Shown: positions 8,277-16,908 of the stretch, in pieces | How the letters are laid out: the number at the start of each line of letters is the position of its first letter | Position numbering within the stretch: the stretch's first letter is position 1 | From: SR-FBR-E99 sp963732365 | Lineage (GTDB): Bacteria > Bacteroidota > Bacteroidia > Bacteroidales > VadinHA17 | Assembly: GCA_963732365.1 (NCBI GenBank) | Contig: CAVSZC010000001.1 | Location: 372,001-436,000, forward strand | Direction of reading: 5' to 3' | DNA length: 64,000 nucleotides | Translations under genes and position numbers: made by a program | Notes under the pieces: model-generated | Database searches by the model: none | The model's input: the letters and a program-made list of their open reading frames with translations, nothing else | Told to the model about the DNA's origin: nothing

Positions 8277-10064
8277 ATGCTTAAGAACCATCCAAAGGGA
8301 CTGCTGGTAGCATTTTTTGCCAATATGGGAGAGCGCTTCGGGTTTTACACCATGATGGCCATCCTGGTACTCTTCCTGCAGGCCAAATACGGCTTATCGG
8401 CTGAAAAAGCCGGGGGTATTTACAGCTGGTTTTATTTCAGCATTTATGCACTGGCCCTCGTCGGCGGTATACTGGCTGATTCAACCAGAAAATACAAGAC
8501 TGTGATTCTTTTCGGCATCATCATCATGTTCGGCGGTTATCTGCTGATGGCCATTCCGGGAATGACACTCACATTCACGATCATCGGGTTGTTCACCATT
8601 GCCTTTGGCAACGGTTTATTCAAGGGCAATCTCCAGGCAGTTGTGGGTCAGATGTATGATAACCCCCAGTATTCAAAGCTGAGGGACACTGCCTTTATGA
8701 TATTCTATATGGGTATCAACGTAGGTGCATTCTTTGCTCCGTTTGCTGCTACAGCTATGAGAAACTGGTGGCTGAAGACCAACGGCTTTGCCCATGACGG
8801 AAGCCTTCCGGCATTATGCCACCGGTACCTGGAAGGGAATCTTACCGACACCGAAACATTCAGCCAGCTGGCAGCAAATGTAAGTCTTAACGGCCAGGCA
8901 GCCGATCTTACGAACTTTGCCAACACCTACCTTGAGGTATTTTCAAAGGGCTACAACTATGCCTTTGGAATCGCTGCCGGTGCCATGGTGATCTCAATGC
9001 TCGTCTACATCTTCTTCGGCAAACTGCTTCCCAACAAGGAAAAGAAAGTGACGGAAGTTGCTGAAAAAGTTGATTTCCAGCCCCTCCCGCTCGTTTTTGC
9101 AATCATTGCAATGGGTGTTGTGGCATACGGACTTCATTTTATCAAGCAGGTTGGCTGGGCCGCAGGTTTTGCATTCGGCCTCTTCGCTGCCTTCGTTACA
9201 TGGATCATGCTCAGTTCAACAAAGGAAGAGAGGGCAAGAGTAGTATCACTGATACTTGTGTTTGTGGTGGTGGTCTTCTTCTGGATGTCTTTCCACCAGA
9301 ACGGATTAACCCTGACTCTCTTTGCACGTGATTATACAGTCAAACAGGTAGACCCCTTTACAAACCTATTCTTCACACTGCCTTCAATACTTGCAGTAAT
9401 AGGTTCCGTAGCAGGTCTCGTGTTGCTGGTCCAGAAATCAACCAGCGCCATGAACAGAACAATTGGAGGTGTACTGTTTGTTGCAGCTATTGTATTCTCA
9501 TATTTCAGGGTCACCGGGGCAGATTCACTGAACTCTATTTCTCCTGAGATCTTCCAGTCATTCAACCCCTTATTCATTGTTGCCCTTACGTTTCCGGTAA
9601 TGGGTGCTTTTGCATGGATGAACAAGAAAGGTATTGAGCCTTCCACTCCCAAAAAAATCGGTATAGGGATGATAATTGCTGCTGTAGGCTTCATTGTTGT
9701 TCTTATCGCATCACTGAACCTTTCATCTCCGAAGCTTCTGGCCGGGTCGCCCGTACCTGACGCTGAAAGAGTCATGCCCTACTGGCTGATAAGCAGTTAC
9801 CTCATACTTACCATTGCTGAGTTATTCCTGAGTCCTATGGGTCTCTCCTTTGTGTCAAAGGTTGCTCCATCGCGCTTCCAGGGACTAATGCAGGGTGGAT
9901 GGCTTCTTGCCACAGCCGTCGGTAACAAGCTCCTTTTCGTCGGAACCCTTCTGTGGGATAAGGTTGAACTGTGGGAACTGTGGGCAGTATTCATCGTATG
10001 CTGCATCCTTTCGGCCGCATTTATTTTCTCTGTCATGAAAAGACTTGAAAATGCAACCAAATAG
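8277..10064 (+). CDS. Proton-dependent oligopeptide transporter (POT/PTR2 family)
   Basis: This is a 595-residue inner-membrane symporter for di- and tripeptides. The N-terminus carries the POT signature GERFGFYTMMAILVLFL (residues about 18-34); the ERFGFY segment corresponds to the ExxERFxYY motif that couples protons to peptide. About fourteen hydrophobic helices are visible, and a loop of roughly 70 residues lies between helices 5 and 6. It has its own -7 element upstream and a strong terminator 20 bases downstream, so it is monocistronic. Together with the PepD/MFS pair nearby it points to peptide feeding. Confidence 0.93.
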   Translation: MLKNHPKGLLVAFFANMGERFGFYTMMAILVLFLQAKYGLSAEKAGGIYSWFYFSIYALALVGGILADSTRKYKTVILFGIIIMFGGYLLMAIPGMTLTFTIIGLFTIAFGNGLFKGNLQAVVGQMYDNPQYSKLRDTAFMIFYMGINVGAFFAPFAATAMRNWWLKTNGFAHDGSLPALCHRYLEGNLTDTETFSQLAANVSLNGQAADLTNFANTYLEVFSKGYNYAFGIAAGAMVISMLVYIFFGKLLPNKEKKVTEVAEKVDFQPLPLVFAIIAMGVVAYGLHFIKQVGWAAGFAFGLFAAFVTWIMLSSTKEERARVVSLILVFVVVVFFWMSFHQNGLTLTLFARDYTVKQVDPFTNLFFTLPSILAVIGSVAGLVLLVQKSTSAMNRTIGGVLFVAAIVFSYFRVTGADSLNSISPEIFQSFNPLFIVALTFPVMGAFAWMNKKGIEPSTPKKIGIGMIIAAVGFIVVLIASLNLSSPKLLAGSPVPDAERVMPYWLISSYLILTIAELFLSPMGLSFVSKVAPSRFQGLMQGGWLLATAVGNKLLFVGTLLWDKVELWELWAVFIVCCILSAAFIFSVMKRLENATK

Positions 10065-10083
10065 CCTCTGCTGAAACCAAAGC

Positions 10084-10116
10084 AGCGACCTGCAAATTGC
10101 AGGTCGCTTTTTTTTT
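10084..10116 (+). terminator. Intrinsic terminator after the POT transporter
   Basis: AGCGACCTGCAA and TTGCAGGTCGCT form a perfect 12-bp stem around a single A, followed by nine T residues. It is the strongest rho-independent terminator in this part of the window and closes the transporter transcript. Confidence 0.93.
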
Positions 10117-10158
10117 ATCTGAAAAGGAGCCTTTTTAGCCATAAAAAATAATTATCAA

Positions 10159-10166
10159 TATATTTG
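10159..10166 (+). promoter_or_regulatory. -7 promoter element (TATATTTG)
   Basis: TATATTTG matches TAnnTTTG and lies 21 bases before the ATG at 10188, immediately after the POT terminator. It would start the transcript for the small membrane protein and perhaps the Ton operon. No good -33 partner is visible. Confidence 0.45.
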
Positions 10167-10187
10167 TCTGTTTTTAAAATAACGGTT

Positions 10188-10421
10188 ATGAGCGGCAGGA
10201 ACCTATACGATAAGGTATTTGCAATATTCGGGGCGATGATGGTATTCTTTTATTTCGGCCTCGGCTATTATGTGATCTTCTCACCATACCTGGATCATAT
10301 TGACCGGCCCTTAAGGGTAATCATCGGAGCCCCGCTGCTTGTCTATGCTGTTTACAGGCTGTTTGTCTCCTACACAAAAATAAAAGAGAACTTCTTCAAC
10401 GGAGAAGACGATGACCGGTAA
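10188..10421 (+). CDS. Small two-helix membrane protein
   Basis: This is a 77-residue protein of unknown function with two hydrophobic segments (about residues 8-28 and 41-58) and a short acidic C-terminal tail. I chose ATG 10188 because a TATATTTG promoter element lies just upstream and would otherwise overlap the coding region. It precedes the PstS-like gene and Ton operon by about 170 bases and is encoded on the same strand, so it may be a small accessory membrane subunit of that system. I do not recognise a family. Confidence 0.7.
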   Translation: MSGRNLYDKVFAIFGAMMVFFYFGLGYYVIFSPYLDHIDRPLRVIIGAPLLVYAVYRLFVSYTKIKENFFNGEDDDR

Positions 10422-10485
10422 AACAGGTTCAGGGGATGGGGTCAAAGGCCGGTATAGCGGTCTTATAATGATGTGGCACATACTT

Positions 10486-10511
10486 TGTAACAGGTAACAA
10501 AAAGTGTTACA
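10486..10511. promoter_or_regulatory. Interrupted palindrome upstream of the PstS-like gene
   Basis: TGTAACA (10486-10492) and TGTTACA (10505-10511) are perfect inverted 7-mers with centres 19 bases (about two helical turns) apart, separated by an A-rich spacer. This is the shape of a dimeric regulator's operator, about 80 bases before the Ton operon's PstS-like gene. Which protein would bind is unknown; chance occurrence is possible. Confidence 0.3.
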
Positions 10512-10589
10512 CCTGAAAATTGGCAACCTGAGAGAAAGCATCTTAATGAGATAATTATTAATATTGTGGGCTGCAGAAGCGGGAAAACA

Positions 10590-11561
10590 ATGGGAAAGAT
10601 GAAAAAGTACCTGAGAAAAAGTGAGTTGATGTCACTGATTGTGATGATGGCCATCACTGCAGTTTTCGTCGTCACCTGCAAGAACCAGGGTACTCCGTCC
10701 GTGAGGGAGACTCCGACATCGGGTGACATTAAGATTGTGGCAGATGAATCATTTCAGCCAATTGTAGATGCAGAGGCAGCAACATTCACATCGTTGTATA
10801 AATATGCAAGGATAACTCCCGTCTACAAACCCGAAAAGGAGATGATTGCTGATTTTCTCAACGACTCGGTAAAAGTTATTGTTACATCATGGACTCCGAC
10901 GGAAGAGCATAAGCAGCTGCTGCTGGATGCACGTACGGTTATCCGCACGACAACAGTTGCCTATGATGCGCTGGCACTCGTTATGCACAAGAGCAATAGT
11001 GACTCACTTCTTACCTATGACGAGGTGGAGGGAATATTTACCGGGAAGATCACCGAATGGAAGCAGATCAATCCGTCTTCGAAACTTGGCAGAATTAATA
11101 TAGTTTTCGATAACGACCGCTCAGGAAACATCAGGTATTTCAGGGAGAAGTTCTCCATTCCTGACACACTGCCTGACAACTTCTTTGCAGTCAACAATAA
11201 CCCTGAGGTTATTGAATACGTTTCAGAAAGTCCTGATGCGCTTGGAATAGTAAGCGTGAACTGGATAAGCGACACTGATGATTCATTAAGCGTAAGTTTC
11301 ACATACAAGGTAAAAGTGGCAGGCGTCTCGATGCAGTATCTTGACAAGTCAACCTTTTACCTGCCGGTCCAGGGTTCAATTTTTGAAAAGACCTATCCCT
11401 TTGTAAGGGAGATAAACATGGTCTCCAGGGAGACGTTTTCAGGTCTTGGTTCAGGATTTATCACATGGGTCTCCGGGGAACAGGGACAACGAATTATTTT
11501 AAAGTCAGGGCTGGTCCCCGCGACTATGCCCATAAGGCTGATACAGGTAAAAAAAGAGTAA
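10590..11561 (+). CDS. PstS-like substrate-binding lipoprotein
   Basis: This is a periplasmic binding protein of the PstS/PBP-like domain type, about 323 residues. The hydrophobic leader ends AVFVVTC, a plausible lipidation site. The pattern DIKIVADESFQPIVDA, then DEVEGIFTGKITEWKQI, then VFDNDRSGNIRYFREK matches phosphate-binding-like proteins, with ligand contacts in the Ser/Asp loops. No pstCAB permease genes follow; instead the TPR and ExbB/ExbD/TonB genes do, so it probably acts in Ton energy transduction or sensing rather than as an ABC partner. GTG 10566 and ATG 10599 are alternative starts; I prefer ATG 10590. Confidence 0.82.
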   Translation: MGKMKKYLRKSELMSLIVMMAITAVFVVTCKNQGTPSVRETPTSGDIKIVADESFQPIVDAEAATFTSLYKYARITPVYKPEKEMIADFLNDSVKVIVTSWTPTEEHKQLLLDARTVIRTTTVAYDALALVMHKSNSDSLLTYDEVEGIFTGKITEWKQINPSSKLGRINIVFDNDRSGNIRYFREKFSIPDTLPDNFFAVNNNPEVIEYVSESPDALGIVSVNWISDTDDSLSVSFTYKVKVAGVSMQYLDKSTFYLPVQGSIFEKTYPFVREINMVSRETFSGLGSGFITWVSGEQGQRIILKSGLVPATMPIRLIQVKKE

Positions 11562-11576
11562 CTAAACCAGATAAAG

Positions 11577-13775
11577 ATGATTAAGAGAAGTTTTAAAGTG
11601 GCGTTGCTGCCTGCAGTTTTGATCTGCATGGTTTGTGGTACAGGAGTGAAAGCTCAATCACTTCAGGAGGCCATTACCTTCACCAAGAACGAACAGTATG
11701 ACAAAGCGGAAGCACTGTTCCAGCAACTTATCAAGAACGAGCCGGGTAACAGCAAAGCATTCTTCCATTACGGCGAGAATACACTGCTGAACTATTTTTC
11801 CGATACCATTTCAAACTCACTCAATGCAGCAACCAAAGAAGCATCCGATATATTCAACAAGGGGATTGCAGCCAATGTATCTGATCCGCTCAACTATGTA
11901 GGGCTGGCCAAGGTTTCATCCTACCAGGGTGAAGAGGCAAAGGCAGAAGAGATGAGGGTAAAAGCAAAAGGGCTTCTTCCCGCGTACAAGAAAATCACGA
12001 AGATAGAAGACCCGAAGGGTTATGCATACACCCTCGCCAAAATAGCAGAATCATACATACGTTTCGAACAGGTCGATACCAGCAAGGCACTACCGTTCAT
12101 CAGGCACGCACTGCAGATAGACCCGAGAAACAGCGAAGTGTATATAATCGCCGGTGATATCTATATCCTTGTCAACGACGGGTCAAGGGCTATAAAATAT
12201 TACAACCTTGCACAGGACTGGGACCTTACATCACCTACTGCCAACATGAAGATAGGCAGCATTTATGTAAAGGGCCGCAATCTTATGGCTGCCATTCCTT
12301 TCTATGAGCAGGCTATTGCACTTGATCAGAACTACGCCCCGGCATACCGCGAACTGGGTCAGCTATACTCTATGGCAGGAAGATTCAGTGAGTCAAAGAA
12401 ATACTTTGAAAAGTATCTTGAACTAACCCAGGGAAATATTCCTGCCAAGATCAGGTATGTGAACGCCCTCTTCTACGCCAAGGAATACGGTGAGGTAATA
12501 AAGAATGTCGAGGAGATCTTTGCCATTGATGATTCCAGGACATACATGAACAGGATTGCCGGTTACTCAGCTTATGAGGAAGGCAATTATCCGCTCGGAC
12601 TGCAGTATATGGACAAGCTCTTTGCAACCCTTCCGGAAGATCGCATTATCAAGAAGGACTATATCTATTACGCAAGGATACTTGTCAAGAAGAATCAGAA
12701 CTATAATAAGTCAATCATTGAAACCGACGAACTTGCATCAGACCTTGCTGACATGAAGGGCAAGTATTCGAGCCTGAAAAGTCCTGCAAAGGAAAAGATG
12801 AAGAGTGACATGGATGCCCTTCAGGTTAAGGTCACTGAGGCCAAGGCACAGATTGCCAAAGCTGATGCTGAGATTTCCAGTGCTTTTGATGCATATGAAA
12901 AAGCAATCAATTTCAGTGACGAGGATCTGAACCTGATATATGAGAAAGGCACCTTTCAGTACTCATTCCACAGGTATGAAGATGCGGGTGATACATGGGC
13001 ACGTCTTCTTACAAAAGGCAGAAACAGTGAGAATGATGCTCTCCAGATCGGTCGCGCCTATTATCAGGCCAAAAAATTTGACAAGGCAGAGCTCATGTTC
13101 AACCTCATGACTGAAAAATACCCTGATAATCTTCAGGGTTATCTCTGGGCTGCAAATACTGCCTCAGCCAAGGATCCAGACTCTGAACTTGGTCTGGCAA
13201 AACCGAAATTTATAGCCCTCCTGAAGAAGGCAGAAGTTGATTCGGTGAAAAACGTTCAGGAGATATTTGATGCGCTTCGATATCTTGGTTATAACTCACT
13301 TCAGGAGAAAAACTACGAAGAGGCAAGAGCCTACTATACAAGGATAATTAACCTGGCACCATCGAACAAGGATTATCAGATCAAAGCCCACAGCTCTCTC
13401 AGCACAATGTTTCTTACCATGGGTGACTACAACAGGGCCACGGAGGTGAATAACAGGATACTGGCGATTGACCCCTCGAATGAAAATGCAAAGGCGACTA
13501 TCCAGTACATTGCAGCGCTCCAGAAGAATGCTGCACCACCCAAACATCCCAATGAGATTACCGGAATAATATTTGATGCAGCCGGTCTGCCCATTCCCGG
13601 TGCCTCTGTCCGGGTAAAAGACACTGCCGCTGAAGCATGGACCAATGCAAGGGGTGAGTACAAGTTTGTCATGCCTGAAGCCTCAGAAGTACTGGTCATC
13701 AGCGCCAAAGGGTACAGGACCCAGGAAGTTCCGGTGACAAAGAAGAGGGTTTACAACGCCACCCTGGAAAAATAA
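11577..13775 (+). CDS. Secreted TPR-repeat protein with C-terminal carboxypeptidase-regulatory-like domain
   Basis: This 732-residue protein has a signal peptide (about 1-26, ending VKAQS), a long array of tetratricopeptide repeats (about 35-370 and 440-650) interrupted by a Lys/Ala-rich coiled coil (about 385-440), and a C-terminal beta-sandwich of about 75 residues (from NEITGIIFDAAG) of the CarboxypepD_reg type found in TonB-dependent receptors. It starts 15 bases after the PstS-like gene and precedes exbB. The layout suggests a periplasmic scaffold that connects the Ton machinery with peptidoglycan or outer-membrane proteins. That role is inference; TPR and the C-terminal domain are clear. 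Confidence 0.88.
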   Translation: MIKRSFKVALLPAVLICMVCGTGVKAQSLQEAITFTKNEQYDKAEALFQQLIKNEPGNSKAFFHYGENTLLNYFSDTISNSLNAATKEASDIFNKGIAANVSDPLNYVGLAKVSSYQGEEAKAEEMRVKAKGLLPAYKKITKIEDPKGYAYTLAKIAESYIRFEQVDTSKALPFIRHALQIDPRNSEVYIIAGDIYILVNDGSRAIKYYNLAQDWDLTSPTANMKIGSIYVKGRNLMAAIPFYEQAIALDQNYAPAYRELGQLYSMAGRFSESKKYFEKYLELTQGNIPAKIRYVNALFYAKEYGEVIKNVEEIFAIDDSRTYMNRIAGYSAYEEGNYPLGLQYMDKLFATLPEDRIIKKDYIYYARILVKKNQNYNKSIIETDELASDLADMKGKYSSLKSPAKEKMKSDMDALQVKVTEAKAQIAKADAEISSAFDAYEKAINFSDEDLNLIYEKGTFQYSFHRYEDAGDTWARLLTKGRNSENDALQIGRAYYQAKKFDKAELMFNLMTEKYPDNLQGYLWAANTASAKDPDSELGLAKPKFIALLKKAEVDSVKNVQEIFDALRYLGYNSLQEKNYEEARAYYTRIINLAPSNKDYQIKAHSSLSTMFLTMGDYNRATEVNNRILAIDPSNENAKATIQYIAALQKNAAPPKHPNEITGIIFDAAGLPIPGASVRVKDTAAEAWTNARGEYKFVMPEASEVLVISAKGYRTQEVPVTKKRVYNATLEK

Positions 13776-13823
13776 ACACCGATAGCATAAGCAGCCAAGG
13801 TTTGATATTTATAAATGAGACTA

Positions 13824-13854
13824 TTGTAAAAGATTAAGAGAATAATTACTTTTG
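13824..13854 (+). promoter_or_regulatory. Promoter for exbB-exbD-exbD-tonB
   Basis: TTG (13824-13826) and TACTTTTG (13847-13854) are separated by 20 bp, an excellent match to the Bacteroidetes -33/-7 promoter. It lies in the 115-base gap after the TPR gene, so the four Ton genes can be transcribed separately from the upstream pair. The exbB ATG is 37 bases downstream. Confidence 0.7.
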
Positions 13855-13890
13855 CCAACTGTTTACTTAAACCAACTAAACAATACTAAA

Positions 13891-14706
13891 ATGAGCAAAG
13901 AATCCAGTAAGTTCAAAGATGTGATGAATTCACTTTTTGCACCCGTTGCTATTATTGTAGCTTTTATCGTTGCCTATTATCTCTTTACCAATGTAATGGG
14001 TAACCCTGTAAACTTTGAGGGAAGCAACCCGAAGGGTCACCCGCTTCAGGGTAACTATCTCGGAATGATCTATAAGGGCGGTATCATTGTGCCGATACTT
14101 ATGACATGCGTTCTCACCCTTATCATCTTCGTTTTTGAAAGAGGTATTACCTTAAGCAGAGTACAGGGTAAAGGCAGGCTTAACGTTTTTGTGGCCAACA
14201 TTCAGTCATTACTTTCACAGGACAAAATTGAAGAAGCTGTAACCGCATGCGACAAGCAGAAAGGTTCACTGGCGAACGTACTTAAGGCAGGCCTTGTACG
14301 TTACCGTGACCTGGCAGGTGACTCATCACTCGAGAAAGACCAGAAGATCACCTCAATGAAGCAGGCCCTTGAAGAGGCAACTGCCCTTGAGCTTCCGACT
14401 CTTTCAAAGAACATGGTAATACTTTCAACATTAGCTTCAATCTCGGTGCTTATCGGTCTTATCGGTACTGTTCTCGGTATGATCCGCGCATTCGGTGCTC
14501 TTGCACAGGCTGGTGCTCCAGATGCACTTGCTCTTGCAACCGGTATCTCAGAAGCGCTTATCAACACAGCATTCGGTATCACTGGATCAACATTCGCAAT
14601 CATATTCTACAACTATTTCTCATCACAAATTGACGGTTATACTTTCAAAATTGATGAGGCAGGTTTCAGCCTGACTCAGACCTTTGCAGCATCAGTCAGC
14701 AAATAA
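13891..14706 (+). CDS. exbB: MotA/TolQ/ExbB proton channel protein
   Basis: This is the proton-channel subunit of the Ton motor, about 271 residues, in the inner membrane. It has an additional N-terminal helix (about residues 16-36), a second hydrophobic segment (about 62-85), a cytoplasmic loop with many charged residues, and two C-terminal helices that contain the conserved LIGLIGTVLGMIRAF and ALINTAFGI segments of the ExbB/TolQ family. ATG 13891 is chosen because the promoter -7 element ends just upstream and would lie inside a longer form. It heads the exbB-exbD-exbD-tonB operon. Confidence 0.95.
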   Translation: MSKESSKFKDVMNSLFAPVAIIVAFIVAYYLFTNVMGNPVNFEGSNPKGHPLQGNYLGMIYKGGIIVPILMTCVLTLIIFVFERGITLSRVQGKGRLNVFVANIQSLLSQDKIEEAVTACDKQKGSLANVLKAGLVRYRDLAGDSSLEKDQKITSMKQALEEATALELPTLSKNMVILSTLASISVLIGLIGTVLGMIRAFGALAQAGAPDALALATGISEALINTAFGITGSTFAIIFYNYFSSQIDGYTFKIDEAGFSLTQTFAASVSK

Positions 14707-14752
14707 TCACCAGTATTTATTCTTTTGGTTACAAAAAGAAAGGATTTAGAAA

Positions 14753-15391
14753 ATGCCAAAGATTAAAATACACTCCAAACAACCTCACATCGACATGACG
14801 CCGATGGTGGACCTGTTTGCGCTGCTGCTGACCTTTTTCATGCTTACGGCAACATGGAGGCCATCAGACCCGGCTCCCGTAGATACACCTTTTTCAGTAT
14901 CCGAGAAGCCCACTCCTGATGCAAATATTATGACCGTGTTGCTTTCTGCTGACAACAGGATATTTTTCAATGTTGACAACGGCCCTGACACAATTCTTAA
15001 GTTCAGGCCCAAAATCCTTGCGGAGATGGGGAAACGCTACAACATTGAATTCACTGAAGAAGAATTGCGCACATTTGAGAAGCTTCCGGCATCATCATTT
15101 GGCGTATCCATTCAGGACATGAAAGCTTACCTGTCAGCAACAGATGCAAATGTAAGGGCATCACTTGAAAAAGGTATCCCGATAGATTCAACTGACAACC
15201 AGCTAGCGCTATGGGTACTGTTCTCACGCCAGATCAACCCAGCGGTAAACACGCTGATCAAAGGCGATGCTAATGCTGACTTCCCGATAGTACGGGAGGT
15301 TCTCGACATTCTCCAGGACAAAAACGTCAACAGGTTCAACCTTGTGACCAACCTGAGGGTAATTGAAGTTACAGAAGAAATAACTGAGTAA
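14753..15391 (+). CDS. exbD: Biopolymer transport protein ExbD (first copy)
   Basis: This 212-residue subunit of the Ton motor has a short cytoplasmic N-terminus, HIDMTPMVDLFALLLTFFML at the start of its single membrane helix with the conserved proton-carrying Asp, and a periplasmic domain. It is longer than the E. coli protein (141 residues) because of a periplasmic insertion, which is usual in Bacteroidetes. One base separates its stop from the second exbD. The two ExbD proteins share the HIDMTPMVDL helix start but diverge in the periplasm, so they probably form a hetero-assembly in the ExbB pore. Confidence 0.94.
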   Translation: MPKIKIHSKQPHIDMTPMVDLFALLLTFFMLTATWRPSDPAPVDTPFSVSEKPTPDANIMTVLLSADNRIFFNVDNGPDTILKFRPKILAEMGKRYNIEFTEEELRTFEKLPASSFGVSIQDMKAYLSATDANVRASLEKGIPIDSTDNQLALWVLFSRQINPAVNTLIKGDANADFPIVREVLDILQDKNVNRFNLVTNLRVIEVTEEITE

Positions 15392-15392
15392 G

Positions 15393-16052
15393 ATGGCAGA
15401 GATCATACAAGAGGAAAAAGGTAAAGGTGGCAAGAAGAAGCCTAAGAAGCACTCGACCCACATTGACATGACGCCGATGGTTGACCTTATGTGTCTGCTC
15501 ATCACGTTCTTCATGCTCACAACAGCTTTCAGCAAACCGAAGATCATGGAAATTCTCCTTCCTGAGAAACTCAAGAAGGACGAAGTAGTTGAGCCTCCGA
15601 AAATTGCTGAGAGCCGTACTCTGAACATCATCCTCGGTCCCGACGATAAAGTTTTCTGGTACCCGGGAAAAGCCGATCCGGAAGTTACCGTTCTCCAGGA
15701 GACTGACTTCAGCGCTACCGGAATCCGTCAGATTCTGCTTGACAGAAACAGGGCACTATTTAAGAAAATAGAACAATTTGAAACCGATGTTATCGCCGGT
15801 AAGATCGAGATCAAACAGGATTCTATGCTCAATGCCATCAAGCAGCTCAAGAAGGATGACGATACGGGACCGATCGTTCTTATCAAAGCCTACAAGACAT
15901 CCAAATACAGGAATTTCGTTGACATCATTGACGAAATGTCTATAGTAGGCATTGCGCGTTACACATTCACTGACATCAGCTGGATAGAAGAGAACCTTGT
16001 CGCTGCCGCCATCGGCGTGGCACCGGTAATCGCTTCCGGAACAGCTAACTAG
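15393..16052 (+). CDS. exbD: Biopolymer transport protein ExbD (second copy)
   Basis: This second ExbD homologue has 219 residues. Its lysine-rich N-terminus (residues 6-20) is followed by HIDMTPMVDLMCLLITFFML with the conserved membrane Asp. The periplasmic part is unlike that of its neighbour apart from the general ExbD fold. Paired divergent exbD genes before tonB are typical of Bacteroidetes. tonB starts 11 bases downstream. Confidence 0.94.
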   Translation: MAEIIQEEKGKGGKKKPKKHSTHIDMTPMVDLMCLLITFFMLTTAFSKPKIMEILLPEKLKKDEVVEPPKIAESRTLNIILGPDDKVFWYPGKADPEVTVLQETDFSATGIRQILLDRNRALFKKIEQFETDVIAGKIEIKQDSMLNAIKQLKKDDDTGPIVLIKAYKTSKYRNFVDIIDEMSIVGIARYTFTDISWIEENLVAAAIGVAPVIASGTAN

Positions 16053-16063
16053 AACGACAGGAT

Positions 16064-16840
16064 ATGGCAAAGGAAAAGAAAAATTATGTAAGCTTCGATG
16101 ACCTGGTCTTCGCAAACAGGAACCAGTCGTACGGAGCATACGATCTGAGGAGAAAGTACAGCCGGACAATGGCTATCTCAACTCTTGTCGGTATCATCAT
16201 CATTGCAGCAGCGGTAATAGTTCCCTACATCAAGGCAAGTCGCATCGCTCACATAAAGGCGAGAGACGCCAACGAGGTAATTGCTGAAATGGCTAATGAC
16301 ATCAATCAGGAAGAGGCAGCTCCGCCGCCACCACCGCCACCGCCACCACCAGCTGAACAACAGACGGTTGTGAAGTATGTGGCACCAGTTGTGGTGGACA
16401 CTATCAAACCTGAGGACCAGACAGATCTCATGACCGCCGATGAAATCTCAGAGACTATTGTCGACCAGGAGGTTGTTGAGGTAGTTGAGCAGGTACAGGA
16501 AGAAGTGGAGTATGAAGCTCCGGCAGAGGTGTTCGTCGTTGTTGAAGAGATGCCATCATTCCCGGGCGGGGATGCTGAACTCTTCAAATTCATCTATGAC
16601 AACATCAAGTATCCTGAAATAGCAAAGGAAAACAACATTCAGGGGAAAGTGATACTCCGTTTCTGCGTTACCTACAAGGGGACCGTTGACCAGGTATCAG
16701 TTGTCAGGGGTGTTGACCCTACTCTTGATGAAGAGGCTATCAGGGTAATAAAGATGCTCCCTCTGTGGAAACCGGGCAAACAGGGTGGTAAACCCGTTAA
16801 CGTCTGGTACAGTGTGCCTATCAGCTTCCAGCTTAAGTAA
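16064..16840 (+). CDS. tonB: TonB family energy transducer
   Basis: This 258-residue protein carries energy from the ExbB/ExbD motor to outer-membrane receptors. It has a cytoplasmic N-terminus of about 35 residues (SYGAYDLRRKY motif typical of Bacteroidetes TonB), one membrane helix (about 37-57), a run of proline residues (about 86-96) that spans the periplasm together with an acidic Val/Glu-rich linker, and the TonB C-terminal domain (about 165-258, from MPSFPGGDAELFKFI to WYSVPISFQLK). It is the last gene before a strong bidirectional terminator. Confidence 0.96.
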   Translation: MAKEKKNYVSFDDLVFANRNQSYGAYDLRRKYSRTMAISTLVGIIIIAAAVIVPYIKASRIAHIKARDANEVIAEMANDINQEEAAPPPPPPPPPPAEQQTVVKYVAPVVVDTIKPEDQTDLMTADEISETIVDQEVVEVVEQVQEEVEYEAPAEVFVVVEEMPSFPGGDAELFKFIYDNIKYPEIAKENNIQGKVILRFCVTYKGTVDQVSVVRGVDPTLDEEAIRVIKMLPLWKPGKQGGKPVNVWYSVPISFQLK

Positions 16841-16860
16841 ACTATTGCTCTGACCATAAA

Positions 16861-16890
16861 AAAAGGTGTCTCAAAAGGACACCTTTTTTT
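16861..16890. terminator. Bidirectional terminator between tonB and the DUF6599 gene
   Basis: AAAAGGTGTC (16861-16870) and GACACCTTTT (16878-16887) form a 10-bp stem with a 7-base loop, followed by T residues on the plus strand and, read from the other side, by T residues on the minus strand. It ends both the tonB operon and the convergent DUF6599/aldo-keto reductase transcript. Confidence 0.9.
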
Positions 16891-16908
16891 GTTTGTATGG
16901 GGCAGATG

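Noticed and set aside
9332..10142. Minus-strand frames within the POT transporter gene
   Set aside because: They are antisense to a well-supported membrane protein and have no motifs.
10590..11561. Phosphate ABC transporter component PstS
   Set aside because: No pstC, pstA, pstB or phoU is adjacent; the genes around it are TPR and Ton genes, so only 'PstS-like' is claimed.
16306..16593. Gly- and Ser/Thr-rich open frame on the minus strand
   Set aside because: It mirrors the proline- and valine-rich linker of TonB and is an artefact of its codons.
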